A DNA stretch of 64,000 nt from assembly GCA_017654735.1 (NCBI GenBank), contig JADPYG010000089.1:630001-694000 (forward strand), in the 5' to 3' direction. The position numbers were made by a program, and so were the translations under genes. This stretch comes from Vishniacozyma victoriae. Taxonomy: Eukaryota > Basidiomycota > Tremellomycetes > Tremellales > Bulleribasidiaceae. Numbering within the stretch: the first letter of the stretch is position 1; the number at the start of each line of letters is the position of its first letter. This document shows, in pieces, positions 1 to 11,842 of this stretch. Below the pieces are notes generated by a model. It was not told where the DNA came from. It searched no databases and worked only from the letters and a program-made list of their open reading frames with translations.

Positions 1-2114
1 CATTCGATCACGGAGAGAAAGGACGTCGTCGTATGGTAATGGCTGACCGACGAGTTCAGAGAGGGCTCGGATGATCTTCCAATCTTCTCGGGCGGCTCCT
101 GGTGGTACGACAGCTGTTCGACCTAGTTGAGATCGACCTTCCGTGTTGACCCATGTCGCGCTCTTTTCAGTGTATGCAGCGGCAGGTAGACAGACATCGG
201 CAAACTGGGCACCGAGATCACCGTGGTGACCCTGGTAGACGACGAAGGCGTCCTCGGGGATGGAGGTGGGATCAATGTCATCGGCATTGAGGAGGTAGAC
301 GAATTTAGGTGTGGTGGTGGAAGCGGATTTGGAGGGTGTGAAACCGAGGTCGTAAGCGGCGGTCCTGGATGCAGCCTGTTTGTAAGCTTGAATCAAATTA
401 GGAATAGAAGGATGCTCACCCTCTGCAAGACCGAGAATCCATTCCATTCAGGAGTCAAGAACTTGGCAGCATTGTCCGAGACGTGCTTGCTGACAGCCTT
501 CAAGACCTCTGCACCATCCTTCCTCTCTGTAACAGCACTTCCAACAATGATCAATGGCTTCTTGGCCTCCTTCCAGATCTTTGCGAAAGATCCCTTGCCG
601 CTTCCAGACAAGAAGCTCGCGACCTCCTTGGGCGAAGTTCCGAGATGTTCGTACTCAAAGACGGATTCAAAGTTTTCACCGATCAAGGCAAACTCGGCAC
701 CGCTCTTCAAGTATGATTTACGGAATCGAGTGTTGATGATGGCGGCCTCGTGTCGGGGGTTGGTACCGATGAGTAGAACGGCATCGGCCTCTTCGACGTT
801 CTCGATACCAGTGTTGAAAAGGTAGTTGGATCGGATATCGACACCGGTAAGTGGAGGTGCGTCTCCAAGGGCGTGATCCGTTGTCAAGTTCTCTGATCCC
901 AATCGATTGACCAAATCCTTGAGCGCGGTCAAAGCCTCGGTATCGGCAAGGGCACCGGCAACAGCCTTGATCTCATCACCACGAGCTCCAGAGTTGACGA
1001 GTCCGTGTCGGACAGTCTCCATAGCTGACTCCCATGATGCAGGGACGAATCGGTCACCCTCTCGAACCAGAGGTGTCGTTAATCGCTGGTACTTGAGGCC
1101 ATCGTAGGCGTATCGGGTCTTGTCGTTGATCCATTCCTCGTTAACCTCGTCGTTGATCTTTGGCTGAATCCTCATGACTTGGACACCTCGCGAGTCGACT
1201 CGAATATTGGATCCAACAGCATCCAAAACATCTACACTCTCTGTCTTCTTCAATTCCCAAGGTCGAGCCTGGAAGGCATATGGCTTTGATGTCAAAGCTC
1301 CGACGGGACATAGATCGATAATGTTTCCAGACATTTCCGAGTCCATGACCTTTTCGACGTACATGCCGATCTGCAAATCGTTTCCTCGTCCTGTTGTTCC
1401 AAGATCCTCAACACCGGCGACATCGTTGGCAAATCGAACACAACGTGTACACTGAATACACCTGTTCATCGAAGTCTTGACGATCGGTCCTAGATCCTTG
1501 TTCTCCAATGCTCGCTTTCCAGTGATCTCGTGGAATCGCGTTCGGTCCGATCCGTATCGCATCGACTGATCCTGCAAATCACATTCTCCTCCTTGATCAC
1601 AAACGGGGCAATCGAGCGGGTGGTTGGCGAGTAAGAACTCCATGACACCTTCACGAGCTTTGTGGACGAGGGGAGTGTTGGTAAAGACTTTGGATCCGGG
1701 CATGGCAGGCATGGCGCAAGATGCGACTGGCTTTGGTGATCTCTCGACCTGTTGTCAGCTCTACTTTTTCAGGTCTGCTTACCTCTACAAGACACATTCG
1801 ACAATTACCAGCGATAGCTAGACGATCATGGTAACAGAATCGGGGGACAGTAGCTCCAGCAGCCTCACAAGCTTGAATCAAGGCGGTACCTAGAATTAGC
1901 AAATCTCCTTGAGCCGCCAAAGCAAACTCACCTTGAGGAACAGTAACCTCCTTTCCATCAACAGTAAGCGTAATATCCGCTAGTCTAGGCTTCGTGGTCG
2001 ATAGTAATCGAGAACCTGTGAATTAGCTTTTGGTCATAATACCAAAACATATCACCTACCAGAAGGAGCGGCAAAGCTCTGACGAGCCGATCGGGTGGAA
2101 ATATGCCTCAACAT
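1..2114 (-). CDS. NDUFS1: NADH-ubiquinone oxidoreductase 75-78 kDa subunit, partial (C-terminus off the left edge)
   Basis: This is the large iron-sulfur subunit of mitochondrial complex I. It passes electrons from the flavin subunit along its [2Fe-2S] and [4Fe-4S] centres in the matrix arm. The start at 2114 opens a basic, Ser/Arg-rich stretch ([14 protein letters not shown]) that fits a mitochondrial presequence. Short introns then separate exons reading [34 protein letters not shown] (2Fe-2S ferredoxin fold) and [15 protein letters not shown] (4Fe-4S ligands). These are followed by [19 protein letters not shown] and the molybdopterin-oxidoreductase-like domain. An intron near 371-416 joins FSVLQR to [12 protein letters not shown], and the frame stays open to base 1. 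The gene has at least six exons. Confidence 0.95.
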
Positions 2115-2740
2115 GACGGCGATACTTTTGAGTATATGCGTAGTGGTGCCGATAGAGAGGGTGCTAGGTGTATAGCACTACGGCTGTTGTATAATTACGC
2201 TGTATGCAGTAAACGTATCAACTTGGTTGGCTGACTGACATCTGCTACCGGAAATTCCCGGATAGGGTTGAATGTGGCACTTTAAGAACCAATGATAGTT
2301 AACCTGAACAACATCATTACATCATGCTCCTTGCCATTCCTTTTAACATACATGCATATATAGTCACTCGCAACTACTGCAGCTCCGCCGACCGATCTCA
2401 TTGAGGGCAACAGAACCAATATAATGAGCACCATAAAATGATGGGAGGGGGGAAGGGCCGAGTAAAGAGCAGTAATACGGGATTTGGTGGGAAGTTTAGG
2501 TAAATGAAGCAACGTGACAGACGAGGGCGTCTCTGATATTGCCCAGCAAGGTTGCCTGAGTTTCTGATAATCAAACATTTCGCTATCGCTGAAAGAGGCT
2601 CACATCTACCGCAAAACTTGATCCGCAAAGCTCGGTAATGATGTACATTGCTAATTCTACTACTCGTAACCTTTATTGAACCATCACAGACACTTCTCTT
2701 CTCGCTGGAATTTACCCAAGAACGAGACCATCCAAGCTTC
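2115..2740. other. Intergenic region between NDUFS1 and the first MFS gene
   Basis: This 626-bp stretch holds the promoter and 5' UTR of NDUFS1 and the 3' flank of the MFS transporter. No open frame in it shows splice-linked continuation or a recognisable domain, and no RNA gene was seen. Confidence 0.6.
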
Positions 2741-4777
2741 TTAGTAAATATAAACAAATTCGTTGTTCTGGTAATCGGTAAGATCGTCGAGTGCTGTCGT
2801 TGTCAATCCCAGCCCGATTGATGCCTGAGACATGAACTTACCATTTTGACCAAGCCCATCTCCTTCACCACCGTAAGCCTCATACTGAGCCATCATACTG
2901 GTATCTCTGATATACTCAGGCTTGCCAGCAGCGACTCGCTGACGTCTCCTCACTCGATTCAAGAAGAACAAGACGACTACCTGGATTCCGACACAAGCTA
3001 GCTGGGCGGAGAAGATACCGAGAACACCTCTGATTCCTGGGATGTAGTACGGTGCGTCTTTGGCATTGAACAGTAGTGGACCTGTTTGTGAGTCAGTGGG
3101 TGTACAATACAGGGTGTGGGTGAACTCACCGATGATGTTTCCGGCTGCGGCACTAGCGTTGTAAATAGCCATGATAACCGATTTCTTGGTTTGACCAGCA
3201 GTGTTTGCGACCTGATATCAGGCTCAGCTTAATGTTGGGGGTCACGAGCACTGACCATCCAGGAAACAATCAAAGGATTACAGCCAAAGTTAAAGGCAAG
3301 AAGGTAGTAGCCTACCAACGCGACTGGTTGACGGAAATTACCGGAAGTTCCCTCATGGTATAGCAAGGCGCACCCGATGATACCGGGGACTTGGAGGCAA
3401 GCAAGTGGGATAGCCTTTGATTTCACTTTTAACGCTGCCCATGACGAAAAGAGGATCACACCCAATTGAAGGATACCGAATGGGATGTTCAGTAGCGAAC
3501 TGACGTATTGATCCTAACCATCAGCACAATCCTCGGTCGGCTGACTCACGAAACCAAAGTTCCTGATCAAGGTAGGTCCGAAAGCGCTAGCTACCGCAGT
3601 ACCAGCATTGATCAATAGTGGAATACCGATAAAACAGACGGTCTTGATATCGTAGAATACTTCAGCAGCTTGTTTCCACTTGAATTGGGTAGATCCGACT
3701 CCAGTTTGGTTCGCTCGAAGTCGTTCAATTGCCTTCAATCGATCATCGGGAGTCAAGAATCGAGCATCGGTGACTGTCGAATCGACAAAGATCCAGACGA
3801 GGGGAGCACAGGCGATAGTCAAGATTCCGCAAACAAGGAAAAGGGCTTGCCAGGGGTAGATCCCGCCACCGGATATGTGACTCCTTCTTTATCAGTGCCG
3901 TGTTCTCGTACCTCAAAGACGTTCACTCACATGCCGTAAGAGACGAGAGCGGCAAAGAGGGTACTGATGCCGTTCATGGAGTACCATGCCGCGACTCGGA
4001 TAGGCTGTTCGGACCTCCTATACCACTGGGCGGTCATCAATGCTGTTTTTGTAAGCAAATTTGGAGAGCTCCAAAATAGGCAGTGTCCGCACATACAGAA
4101 AAGAGGAAGACACCCAGCTTCGAAGAGACCCGAGAAGAACCGCAAGGCCATCATTGACGAGAATCTAGCAAGTCAGAGCAGTCTCTATGAGATCGGGGAG
4201 CCAGGGGGCGAATGAGGGGAAGAAATTGGACAGAAGCTGGACATACGTGGTACCACCGGCCATACCGGTTTGTATAGCTCCCCAACAGACCACTAAGACG
4301 GTCATGAGTATCCTAGGAGGGACTCTGACCAAGATGTAGGATGAGATCGGCTGCCAGGCGAGCTGGGCAGACGAAAGTATGATATTGAGTAGGGAGTATT
4401 GATTGCCTTCCAGGCCAAGATCTTCCGATACGCCGAGTACATTTGCATATCCGAAGTCTTTCAGATCATCCCAATACTAACCGTGAGCACCTTTGGGGAC
4501 CTACTTGTCTTGTCAAGGGCTTGTAGAAAGTAAATGAGCATGAGGATAGAGAGAATGTTTTTATCCGTTCGTCGGAGAATCCTCTTGTTCTGCCACATCA
4601 GTTCCCATCCTGCAGGACATTGCTGCTCACATCCTCTTCGGTGACTGAAACCCGCTCGTCACCTAGAGCCTTGAGTGCAGGATCACTCATCCGAGCTTGC
4701 GACTCGATATTCTCGGAAAGCTCAATGGCATTTTTGGAATCTTCTATTTCGTGGTCTCGCAATTGTCGGTCAGCCAT
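2741..4777 (-). CDS. MFS transporter, anion:cation symporter (ACS, Dal5-like) family
   Basis: This is a plasma-membrane proton-symporter-type permease of about 500 residues with roughly 12 membrane spans. The start at 4777 (MADRQLRDHEIEDS) gives a hydrophilic N-terminus. Spliced exons then read ILRRTDKNILSILMLIYFLQALDKTNFGYANVLG, where the DKTNxGxAxVxG signature typical of ACS carriers lies. Later blocks are RFFSGLFEAG and WYRRSEQPIRVAAWYS, also diagnostic of ACS carriers. The C-terminus, once a short intron near 2811-2844 is removed, ends in DDLTDYQNNEFVYIY, the usual tail of Dal5-type proteins. At least eight introns are present. It is divergent from the GH42 gene, which suggests co-regulation. 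The family is clear; the substrate cannot be read, though the neighbours point to a sugar or oligosaccharide. Confidence 0.9.
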
Positions 4778-5103
4778 GTTTAGAGGTGGATGGGGTGGAC
4801 AGGGGGGCCCATTTCGAAGTCACAGCTTGTATATATACAAGAGTGGGACCTCACTAGCTCCATCCCGCGGCACTCGCTGATTTCCGCGGTCTTGGCGCAT
4901 GATAGGCTGTCTTTCGGATAAACACGGCAGCAATGAAAACAGCGAACGGTAACCGTCAATTTCTGCTCGAAACAGCGTCCTCCTATCTCGCTCCCTTGGC
5001 TACCACATGCCGCAATGTCACTATGGCGAGATAGTCGATGTAGCGATAGGCTAGTCGACAGCTTCTTCTCAACTCTTGTCATTCTCACTCCGTCACCGAC
5101 AAG
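4778..5103. promoter_or_regulatory. Shared divergent promoter region of the MFS and GH42 genes
   Basis: These 326 bp separate two start codons that point away from each other, so they must hold both promoters. The GH42 side is rich in CTC/TCC pyrimidine tracts just before its ATG. I did not find an exact copy of the AGTACTCCG element seen upstream of the GH43 gene. Confidence 0.6.
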
Positions 5104-7136
5104 ATGAGAACCAAACCATCCTGGCCAGCTGTACCAGGCATCATCTTTGGAGCCGACTATAACCCCGAGCAATGGGACCGATCAGTATGGGACGAAGACG
5201 TCAGACTCATGCGACAAGCTGGTGTCAATCTCGTCTCTATCGGTATCTTCTCATGGTCTATCATCCAGCCTACCGAGTCGACCTGGAACTTTGCTTGGCT
5301 AGACGAAGTCTTTGACTTGCTCCATGCAAACGGATTGTCAGTCGATCTCGGCACCGCTACCGCCTCTCCACCTCCTTGGCTCACTACCAAATACCCCGAG
5401 ATTCTGATGGTCAATGAGCTTGGCGATACAATTTGGCCTGGAGCTCGACAACACTGGCGACCTACCTCTCCTGTATACTTGCGATACGCTCTTGAACTCG
5501 TCGGACGATTAGCTGAACGGTACGGCAATCATCCTGCTCTTGTCGCCTGGCATATCAACAATGAGTTGGGCAATCACAACCAATTCGATTTCTCCGAAAA
5601 TGCTATCCGGTCATTTCGGGACTTTTTACGATCCCGATATAGCAACTTGCTCGACGAGTTGAACTCAGCTTGGGAGACCGCCTTTTGGTCTCAGAGATAT
5701 AGCAACTTTGACGAGATCTTACCGCCACGCACCTTCCCTCGAGGGACGTTCCTAAACCCGACCCATGTCCTCGACTGGCGACGCTATACCAACGACGCTC
5801 TTGTCCAGTACTACAAGCAGGAACGCGACTTGCTTCGATCGATTACCCCCGATATCCCTATCACCACCAACCTCATCATCATGGGCAAACAGACAAAAGA
5901 TAGAGACTATACGACATGGGTCGACGAGCTGGACTTTGTTTCGAACGATCACTATGTGTTCATTTCCGAACAAGGTAGAGACGAGCTGTCCTTCTCCGCC
6001 AGCCTTGCCAGTGGAGTGTCATCGCATAAGCCTTGGTTCCTGATGGAACACTCGACAAGTGCCGTTCAATGGCAGCGCGTCAATTCCCCCAAGTGGACCA
6101 ACGAACTCGCTCGAGACTCGCTTACACACCTCGCCCATGGTGCAGACGGTCTATGCTTCTTCCAATGGCGTCAAAGTAGAGCCGGTGCCGAGACGTATCA
6201 CAGCTCGATGATCCCTCATGCAGGACCTGACTCGAGATTGTTTAGAGATGTCGTCGAGCTGGGTGCTTTGGTCAAGGGCTTGGCGCCAATCAAGGGGAGT
6301 AGGAAGGAACCGGCAAGAGTTGCCATCTTGTTTGATTGGGAGTCTTGGTGGGTTGCCGAGGGGAAAGCACAGCCGAGCCAGATCATCGAATACAAACAAG
6401 AAGCCCTCGATTTTGGTTTATCGCATTCCTTGATGCCGGTATCACTGCCGATGTCATTCCAGCAAGTCAGCTAGATCGCTTATCGGACTATCCACTGGTC
6501 GTCGCTCCCATGCTTCATGTCGTCCCGGATTCGCTACGAAACAAGATCACGGTGTACGTCGAACAGGGTGGTCATCTCGTTACGACATACTGGTCAGGTA
6601 TCACCGATGAAAACTGCCATGTCCACCTTGCCGGTTACCCAGGAGCATTCAGGGATCTACTAGGTATTCGAGTAGAAGAGTTTGCGCCTATTGCCTCTCC
6701 TGTTCAGCTAGATGACGGCACCGAGGGTACTATCTGGTCCGAGCCAATCGATATCGTCGGCGACAATGTCGAGGTTTTACGCGAATACACAACCGGGATG
6801 TTTCCAGGTGGACCCGCTATTACTCGCCGAAGCGACAGAGCTGGTAGCGCGACCTATGTCTCTACCAAGCTTAGCTTGGAGGGTCTGAAGAATCTCTTAC
6901 CGGCCTTGTTAAACAAGTCAGGGGTCAGGAGTGCTTTGCCAGAAACATTAAGAGGAAAGGTAGAACAGGTATTTAGAGCGGATCGGAAATCTCGTTGGCA
7001 ATTCTTGATCAATAGGACAGATGAAGATTTAGCTCTGGGTGGTATTGAAGGTGTGTTTGTTGTAGCGACTGGTGGAGCTGGCGAGAATCATCTGTCAGCT
7101 AGAGGTGTGGCTATATACAAACATAATTCACAATAG
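5104..7136 (+). CDS. GH42 beta-galactosidase, reading frame broken by one base
   Basis: A glycoside hydrolase family 42 enzyme, which removes terminal beta-galactosyl residues by a retaining mechanism. The N-terminus reads GADYNPEQW, the usual GH42 opening. The acid/base Glu154 lies in WHINNELGNHN, and the nucleophile Glu315 in WFLMEHSTSAVQW. The trimerisation-type middle domain (VAILFDWESWW ... DYPLVVAPMLH) and a C-terminal beta domain follow, for about 677 residues in all. There is no signal peptide, so it should be cytosolic. Coding similarity moves from one frame to the -1 frame at the T run 6411-6414, and the original frame ends at 6474. No intron with usable GT/AG ends and length bridges the shift, so this is an inactivating indel or a sequence error. 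It is unusual for this genome in lacking introns, which fits bacterial ancestry. Confidence 0.88.
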
Positions 7137-7280
7137 AAGAAATGCATATACTCGTTCAGCATATGCAGGCAGATATGCCTTGCTTTACTGGCCTCGGCTG
7201 TCGCTGTTTATCCGGGGAATTAACTCGCCAAACAGCCGTCCAGTGATCTTCGCCCTTCGCACTCCAACATAGCTCTGATA

Positions 7281-9654
7281 ATGGCAGAAGCAGGTCCAAG
7301 TACGGGCACAGGCACCCGCCAGCAAAGAAGTCTCATAGCGTCAGTGCAGCCATTGCTACGACCCGATCAGGCTGACCATGTAGCTGCGTCGAATGTCGAA
7401 ATCTCCGAGTAATGTTGACGCCCCGGGAAATTGAATTTCAGCTGACCAAATCAGATTAGATGTCGAGGTAACGAAGATCAAGCCACGCCATGTCAACGAT
7501 GCAGTGAGTGCCATGTATAGGATTCACCTGATGATAGCCAAATTCGGATTGTTCTGCAACTACTCACGCAAAAAGAGAGGACCTAAAGGGTACGAGCTAT
7601 CCGGTCCATGAACCTGATAGGATAGGTCGTCTGCAGCCAGGCAGCCATCGCCTAGGCCTCGAGAAATCAATCCGATACAGCCTCGTACGAGATCATCCGC
7701 TTCACCTGACATATCACCTCGTACAGAAGGTCGACTGGTACCCCAAAGTCTGGATGTCACGGACTACCTCGATCCGCACCACCGTGATAACCAATCACCG
7801 ACTGCCCACAACGGCCCGAGTCCAGATCAAAGACCAATAGCTCAGTTACCCCCAGGACTTAGAGTGGAAGATGATCCGGGTATGTCACTTTCGAGTAGTT
7901 GGTGACTTGGTACAAGGCTGAAAAGCAGTTGTTTTGGGAATTCTGAGCCTCGCCGAAGCTGATTATTTGGTTTCTAGGTCGGTTCTTATCCTTGACACAA
8001 ACGCTGAAGCCAGGTTTCACAGCTTCTTGAACCCGATTGTTGCGCTACTTGATCCACAACGTTAGTCGCGATTCCATGCATACGCTGATGGCAGTACACA
8101 CCCTGCGTCAACTACGTGAATCGTCAACAATCCTCCTGACTGCAATCCTAGCAGCATCCGCTAAATTCTTCAATCGCACCATCCGGCCGGCCTTACTCTC
8201 ACATACCCAGATCATACTCAATCGATCAGTCCTGGTGGGAGAATGCAGTACAGGGACGATACAAGCTCTGATGCTCTTGAGTGCTTGGAAAGAACCCACG
8301 GATAGGTCTTCTTGGGTCAAGATGGGGATCGCCATACGGCTCGGATATCAATTAGGCCTACACATACCTCGTTCTGGACCCCTACCGGCGGATAAACATC
8401 AGGCTAGGCTGTTGATGGATTCAGAAAGGACTTGGATCGTGTTGTCCTGTAAGTGGTTCGACTGTATCACCTTCCTGGGCTGATGACGACAGGCTTAGAC
8501 CGATCGTATGTCACATCACGGAGCGCTCGACTGATTACAGATACTCGGATATTTTCAGCCTTCCTCAGGCTATCAGGCCAGAGCATGTCGGAGATGTAAA
8601 TGACACTGAGGCTTGAAACTATGGATATAGCTGACATCGCAGACCCAGCGATGGGCTAGAGAGACGTCATCATATCACTACGGTGATTTCAGACACGCTT
8701 GTAGTATGGAGTAGGTACCTCCCATCTGCATTCAGCTAATAGTAGCTCGGCATCGACCTATCTGCTATGGATCCAATTCAGGTCGATCAAGAAGGATATT
8801 TCAATCGAATCTCGAATGTCTCTGCTCAAGAGCATCCATCAGCAGTTCGAGCGGCACATGCAATACTGGTTTCCGATTGATCCAGGTAAGGACGCAAAGT
8901 GTATGTGAACGTCGCTAACCATGAAGCGAGTGGAAGCTTTAGCGCTTCTGAGCAGATAATTCTCAAGTGGTTTGACTTGAATCACTTGTTGAAGATCCTT
9001 AATCAAATGCTGGAGATCTGCTCCCCGCACGAGGTTCCCGAAACGCAGCGGGCATTCATCGGTGTAGCGGGGCAATTTGCTGGTCAGACTGAACTGCTTG
9101 CAACCAGCGGTCATTTGACATACCTCCTCGACACATCGGCAGCGCACATCTCAGCATTGGGCACCATGATACATTGTGTAATTCATATCCAGTCCAGCTG
9201 GCAACAAAACGCTGAATAGTAGATCTACTCCAAAGTCGATGATGCGGGACAGCATGCCCTAGCAGATATCGTCAGGCGTATATTCGGATGCTGTGATTCA
9301 ATAGCAGCAGGCGATCCACAAGCAGTCACTGCCTACGTCGCTCGCTCAATGGGCAGACTACTACGAACAATCACTTCCGAAACTCAAGCTCTGACTCGGC
9401 ACGTCACACCCGTCGAAGGGATAGCAGAAGGCCCTCCGCTTGAACCTACTTGGTTGGACGATATGGTAAGTCGTTCGACATGTGATTCGGCTAATGAGCA
9501 GGGTGAATTCATCCGGCAGTCTGGACTGGATGATCCGAATGGATGGGATAAGGCTGTCGATGATCAGTTCTGGTGAGCTTCTCGCTCCTTGCCTGACCGG
9601 TACTGATGAGATAGGGCGAGTATGGGCTGGTTCGACGAGACTACCGGAAGCTAG
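7281..9654 (+). CDS. Zn2Cys6 fungal-specific transcription factor
   Basis: Likely the pathway regulator of the surrounding cluster. Splicing an intron of about 44 nt after MAEAGPSTGTGTRQQRSLIA gives a binuclear zinc cluster. It reads CVECRNLRIRC, then nine residues, then CQRCTKFGLFC, followed by a basic NYSRKKRGPKG linker. The third and fourth zinc-cluster exons are separated by short introns. A Pro/Ser-rich linker leads into the fungal-specific middle homology region, with motifs STILLTAILAASAKFF, TIQALMLLSAWKEP, SWVKMGIAIRLGYQLGLH, ERTWIVLSCLDRSYSDIF and QRWARETSSYHYGDFRHA. The last exons read KVDDAGQHALADIVRRIF and DQFWASMGWFDETTGS, then stop. About eleven introns are needed, and several joins are by eye. 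The CxxC-x6-C type and KRGPKG tail resemble sugar-utilisation regulators. Confidence 0.82.
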
Positions 9655-9707
9655 GATTTTCCGCCATCAGAGGAGGATACATCGCGGGGTGGACACCAGG
9701 CGTCGAT

Positions 9708-10005
9708 GAGTACTCGGTCAATATGGATTGAGATCCTGCTCGGGGCAATAAATCGCGGTCGAAGGAAAAATCACCTCTTGGCGGTCGGGTAGACATTGAG
9801 ATCATGCTAGCAGACGTTGTCGATCATCGCGATGCCCAGTATTACTCGGTCGATACGGAGTACTGAGGGATCGCCTGTCGCGCCGGTTATACTAATATAG
9901 ACTCATGATAATTTCAGCGAAGAACTCAGGGTCCCTTTTCAGCGATGTCTAGGGTAAAGAGTGGATGGAGTGCCGCGCCAACAACCATCTTTTACGAGTA
10001 CTCCG
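9708..10005. promoter_or_regulatory. Repeated AGTACTCCG-type element in the GH43 promoter
   Basis: In the 418-bp gap between the regulator and the GH43 gene, a 9-mer CGGAGTACT occurs at 9856-9864. Its exact reverse complement AGTACTCCG is at 9997-10005, and a one-mismatch copy (AGTACTCGG) is at 9709-9717. Another TACTCGG half lies at 9843-9849. CGG/CCG triplets are what Zn2Cys6 proteins usually contact. The element is a candidate operator for the neighbouring regulator; this role is an inference. Confidence 0.4.
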
Positions 10006-10072
10006 TCGACGATGTTTACGAACCCAATCTCATTTCTAGCTCTCGGAGATCATCTGGCTGACGAACTCATAA

Positions 10073-11761
10073 ATGACCTCGAACCCGATCTTACCTGGAT
10101 TCAATCCTGATCCCACCATATGTCGCGTGGGCAAAGATTACTATCTAGCAACCTCTACGTTCGAGTACTTTCCTGGCGTACCAATCTACCATTCACGTGA
10201 TCTGGTCGATTGGAAGGTCATAGGTCATGCGCTCAATCGACCATCTCAGCTGTATATGCGTACGACCGATCCTGGAGGTGGCGTATGGGCACCTACGTTG
10301 AGATATCATAAGGGGAGGTGGTACATGGCTGCATGCTGCGTATGGAAGTTTGGACGCAAACCGGTAAGTCGACCAGTCATCGGGCATGGTCAAAGCTGAC
10401 GGACAGCACCTGAGAGTGAAACCTCGAGGTTTCTTCGTTTATACCGATAATATCTGGGATGATAAGTCTTGGAGTGATCCGGTCCACATCGATTTACTTG
10501 GCATCGACCAGGATGTAAGCCTGCTCCAGCTTGAAGTTCTGGAGCTGACGTGGTAGCTTTTCTTTGACGATGACGGGAAGGTCTACCTAAGCGCTGCCCA
10601 GTGGACGACTCTCTCTCCCACAAAAGACCGGTTCTCCACTTTCGCTGTCGAAATCGACATCAATACCGGTCGATCTCTCACACGACCTGTTCTCTTACGC
10701 CAATCGAACCTCATTAACGATTGTGCAGAAGGCCCACATATGTTTAAGAGAGGGGAATGGTACTACCTCCTAACAGCAGAGGGCGGAACCGAATTGCACC
10801 ATCGAGAAATGATATTCCGTAGTCGTCATCCCTTGGGTCCATTTGAGGAACCACCAGCCGGAGTGAATCCGCTGGTACACAATTCGCCGGATCATCCTCA
10901 TGTCAGGCAGACTGGACATGCTGATTTAGTTCAGGCTGAGAATGGGGATTGGTGGGCTGTTTTACTGGCTACGAGGCGGCAGGTGGGGGATACGGAACAG
11001 CTGGGGAGAGAAACATTCTTGGTCCCTGTCGATTGGCCCAAGGGAGGATGGCCGATATTTAACAAGGGACAAGCGGTCGGATTGACGGTCTTGTCGGACG
11101 ATCTACCACAGCTAACCACGGGACTGGACTGGAGGGACGACTTCACCAAGCGTAAGCTATCGGTGTCCTGTGCGTCATAAAGCTGACATGGGCAGCCGAG
11201 CTACAGATTGGATGGTACCACCTCCGAACACCCCTTCGGCAATGCTACGTCCTTGAACCAGGTCGACTCGCTCTGTATGGAAACGCATATACGGTCGAAA
11301 TGCAGGAGTCACCAGCCATGCTTCTCCGCAAACAGACATCATACACTCAAAATTGGACGACACAGGTATCACTAAACCCAGAAACAGAGACTCATGAAGC
11401 AGGCAGTATAGTCTTCTGGAGCCGATACTCGTATATTGCGCTATTTCTGCGGGAAGACCAAGTTGTCGCGAGATGGGTGGAAGAGAATACGGATGAGACC
11501 AAGGAGCTAGTCGGACCCGCGAGTCATGGACCGACGACTCTTTCGATACGAGCCGAGCCTTCAACGTATACCTGCTCTTATCGTTCTAGAGATATGATAG
11601 AAAGCAAGGATCTGATAACTCTACCATCGACCGTTATTCAGCGCCAACGAATGTTCGAATCTCCTTATACTGGTGCTCATTTTGGTCTGTTCGCTCAGGA
11701 CACTTCATTTGAACAATGTCTCGTACCTGCATACTTCGACTATGCTTCTTTGACAGCGTAG
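10073..11761 (+). CDS. GH43 beta-xylosidase / alpha-L-arabinofuranosidase
   Basis: An inverting exo-glycosidase of family GH43 (XynB-like branch). The protein opens NPILPGFNPDPTICRVGKDYYL, where Asp13 is the expected general base. The pKa-tuning Asp is in LFFDDDGKVYLS, and the catalytic Glu is in NDCAEGPHMFKR. After the five-bladed propeller comes a C-terminal concanavalin A-like domain (WHL/WYHLRTP ... FWSRYSYIALFL ... HFGLFAQD) typical of beta-xylosidases. Introns lie near 10362-10407, 10514-10558 and 11153-11195. There is no signal peptide, so the enzyme is probably cytosolic and would act on imported xylo- or arabino-oligosaccharides. Total length is about 520 residues. Exact specificity is unknown. 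Confidence 0.92.
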
Positions 11762-11842
11762 ATTGTGAGAATATTCATTACAGTCATGTCATGTCGTTAT
11801 GTATCTAATCGCAAAAAATCCTGAGAAGGCCACAATCTCTAT

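Noticed and set aside
223..825. A 200-residue plus-strand open frame
   Set aside because: It lies antisense to the NDUFS1 exon, whose sequence is strongly conserved, and begins with GTG; it is a shadow frame.
11168..11564. A 129-residue minus-strand frame over the GH43 C-terminal domain
   Set aside because: It is antisense to well-conserved GH43 coding sequence.
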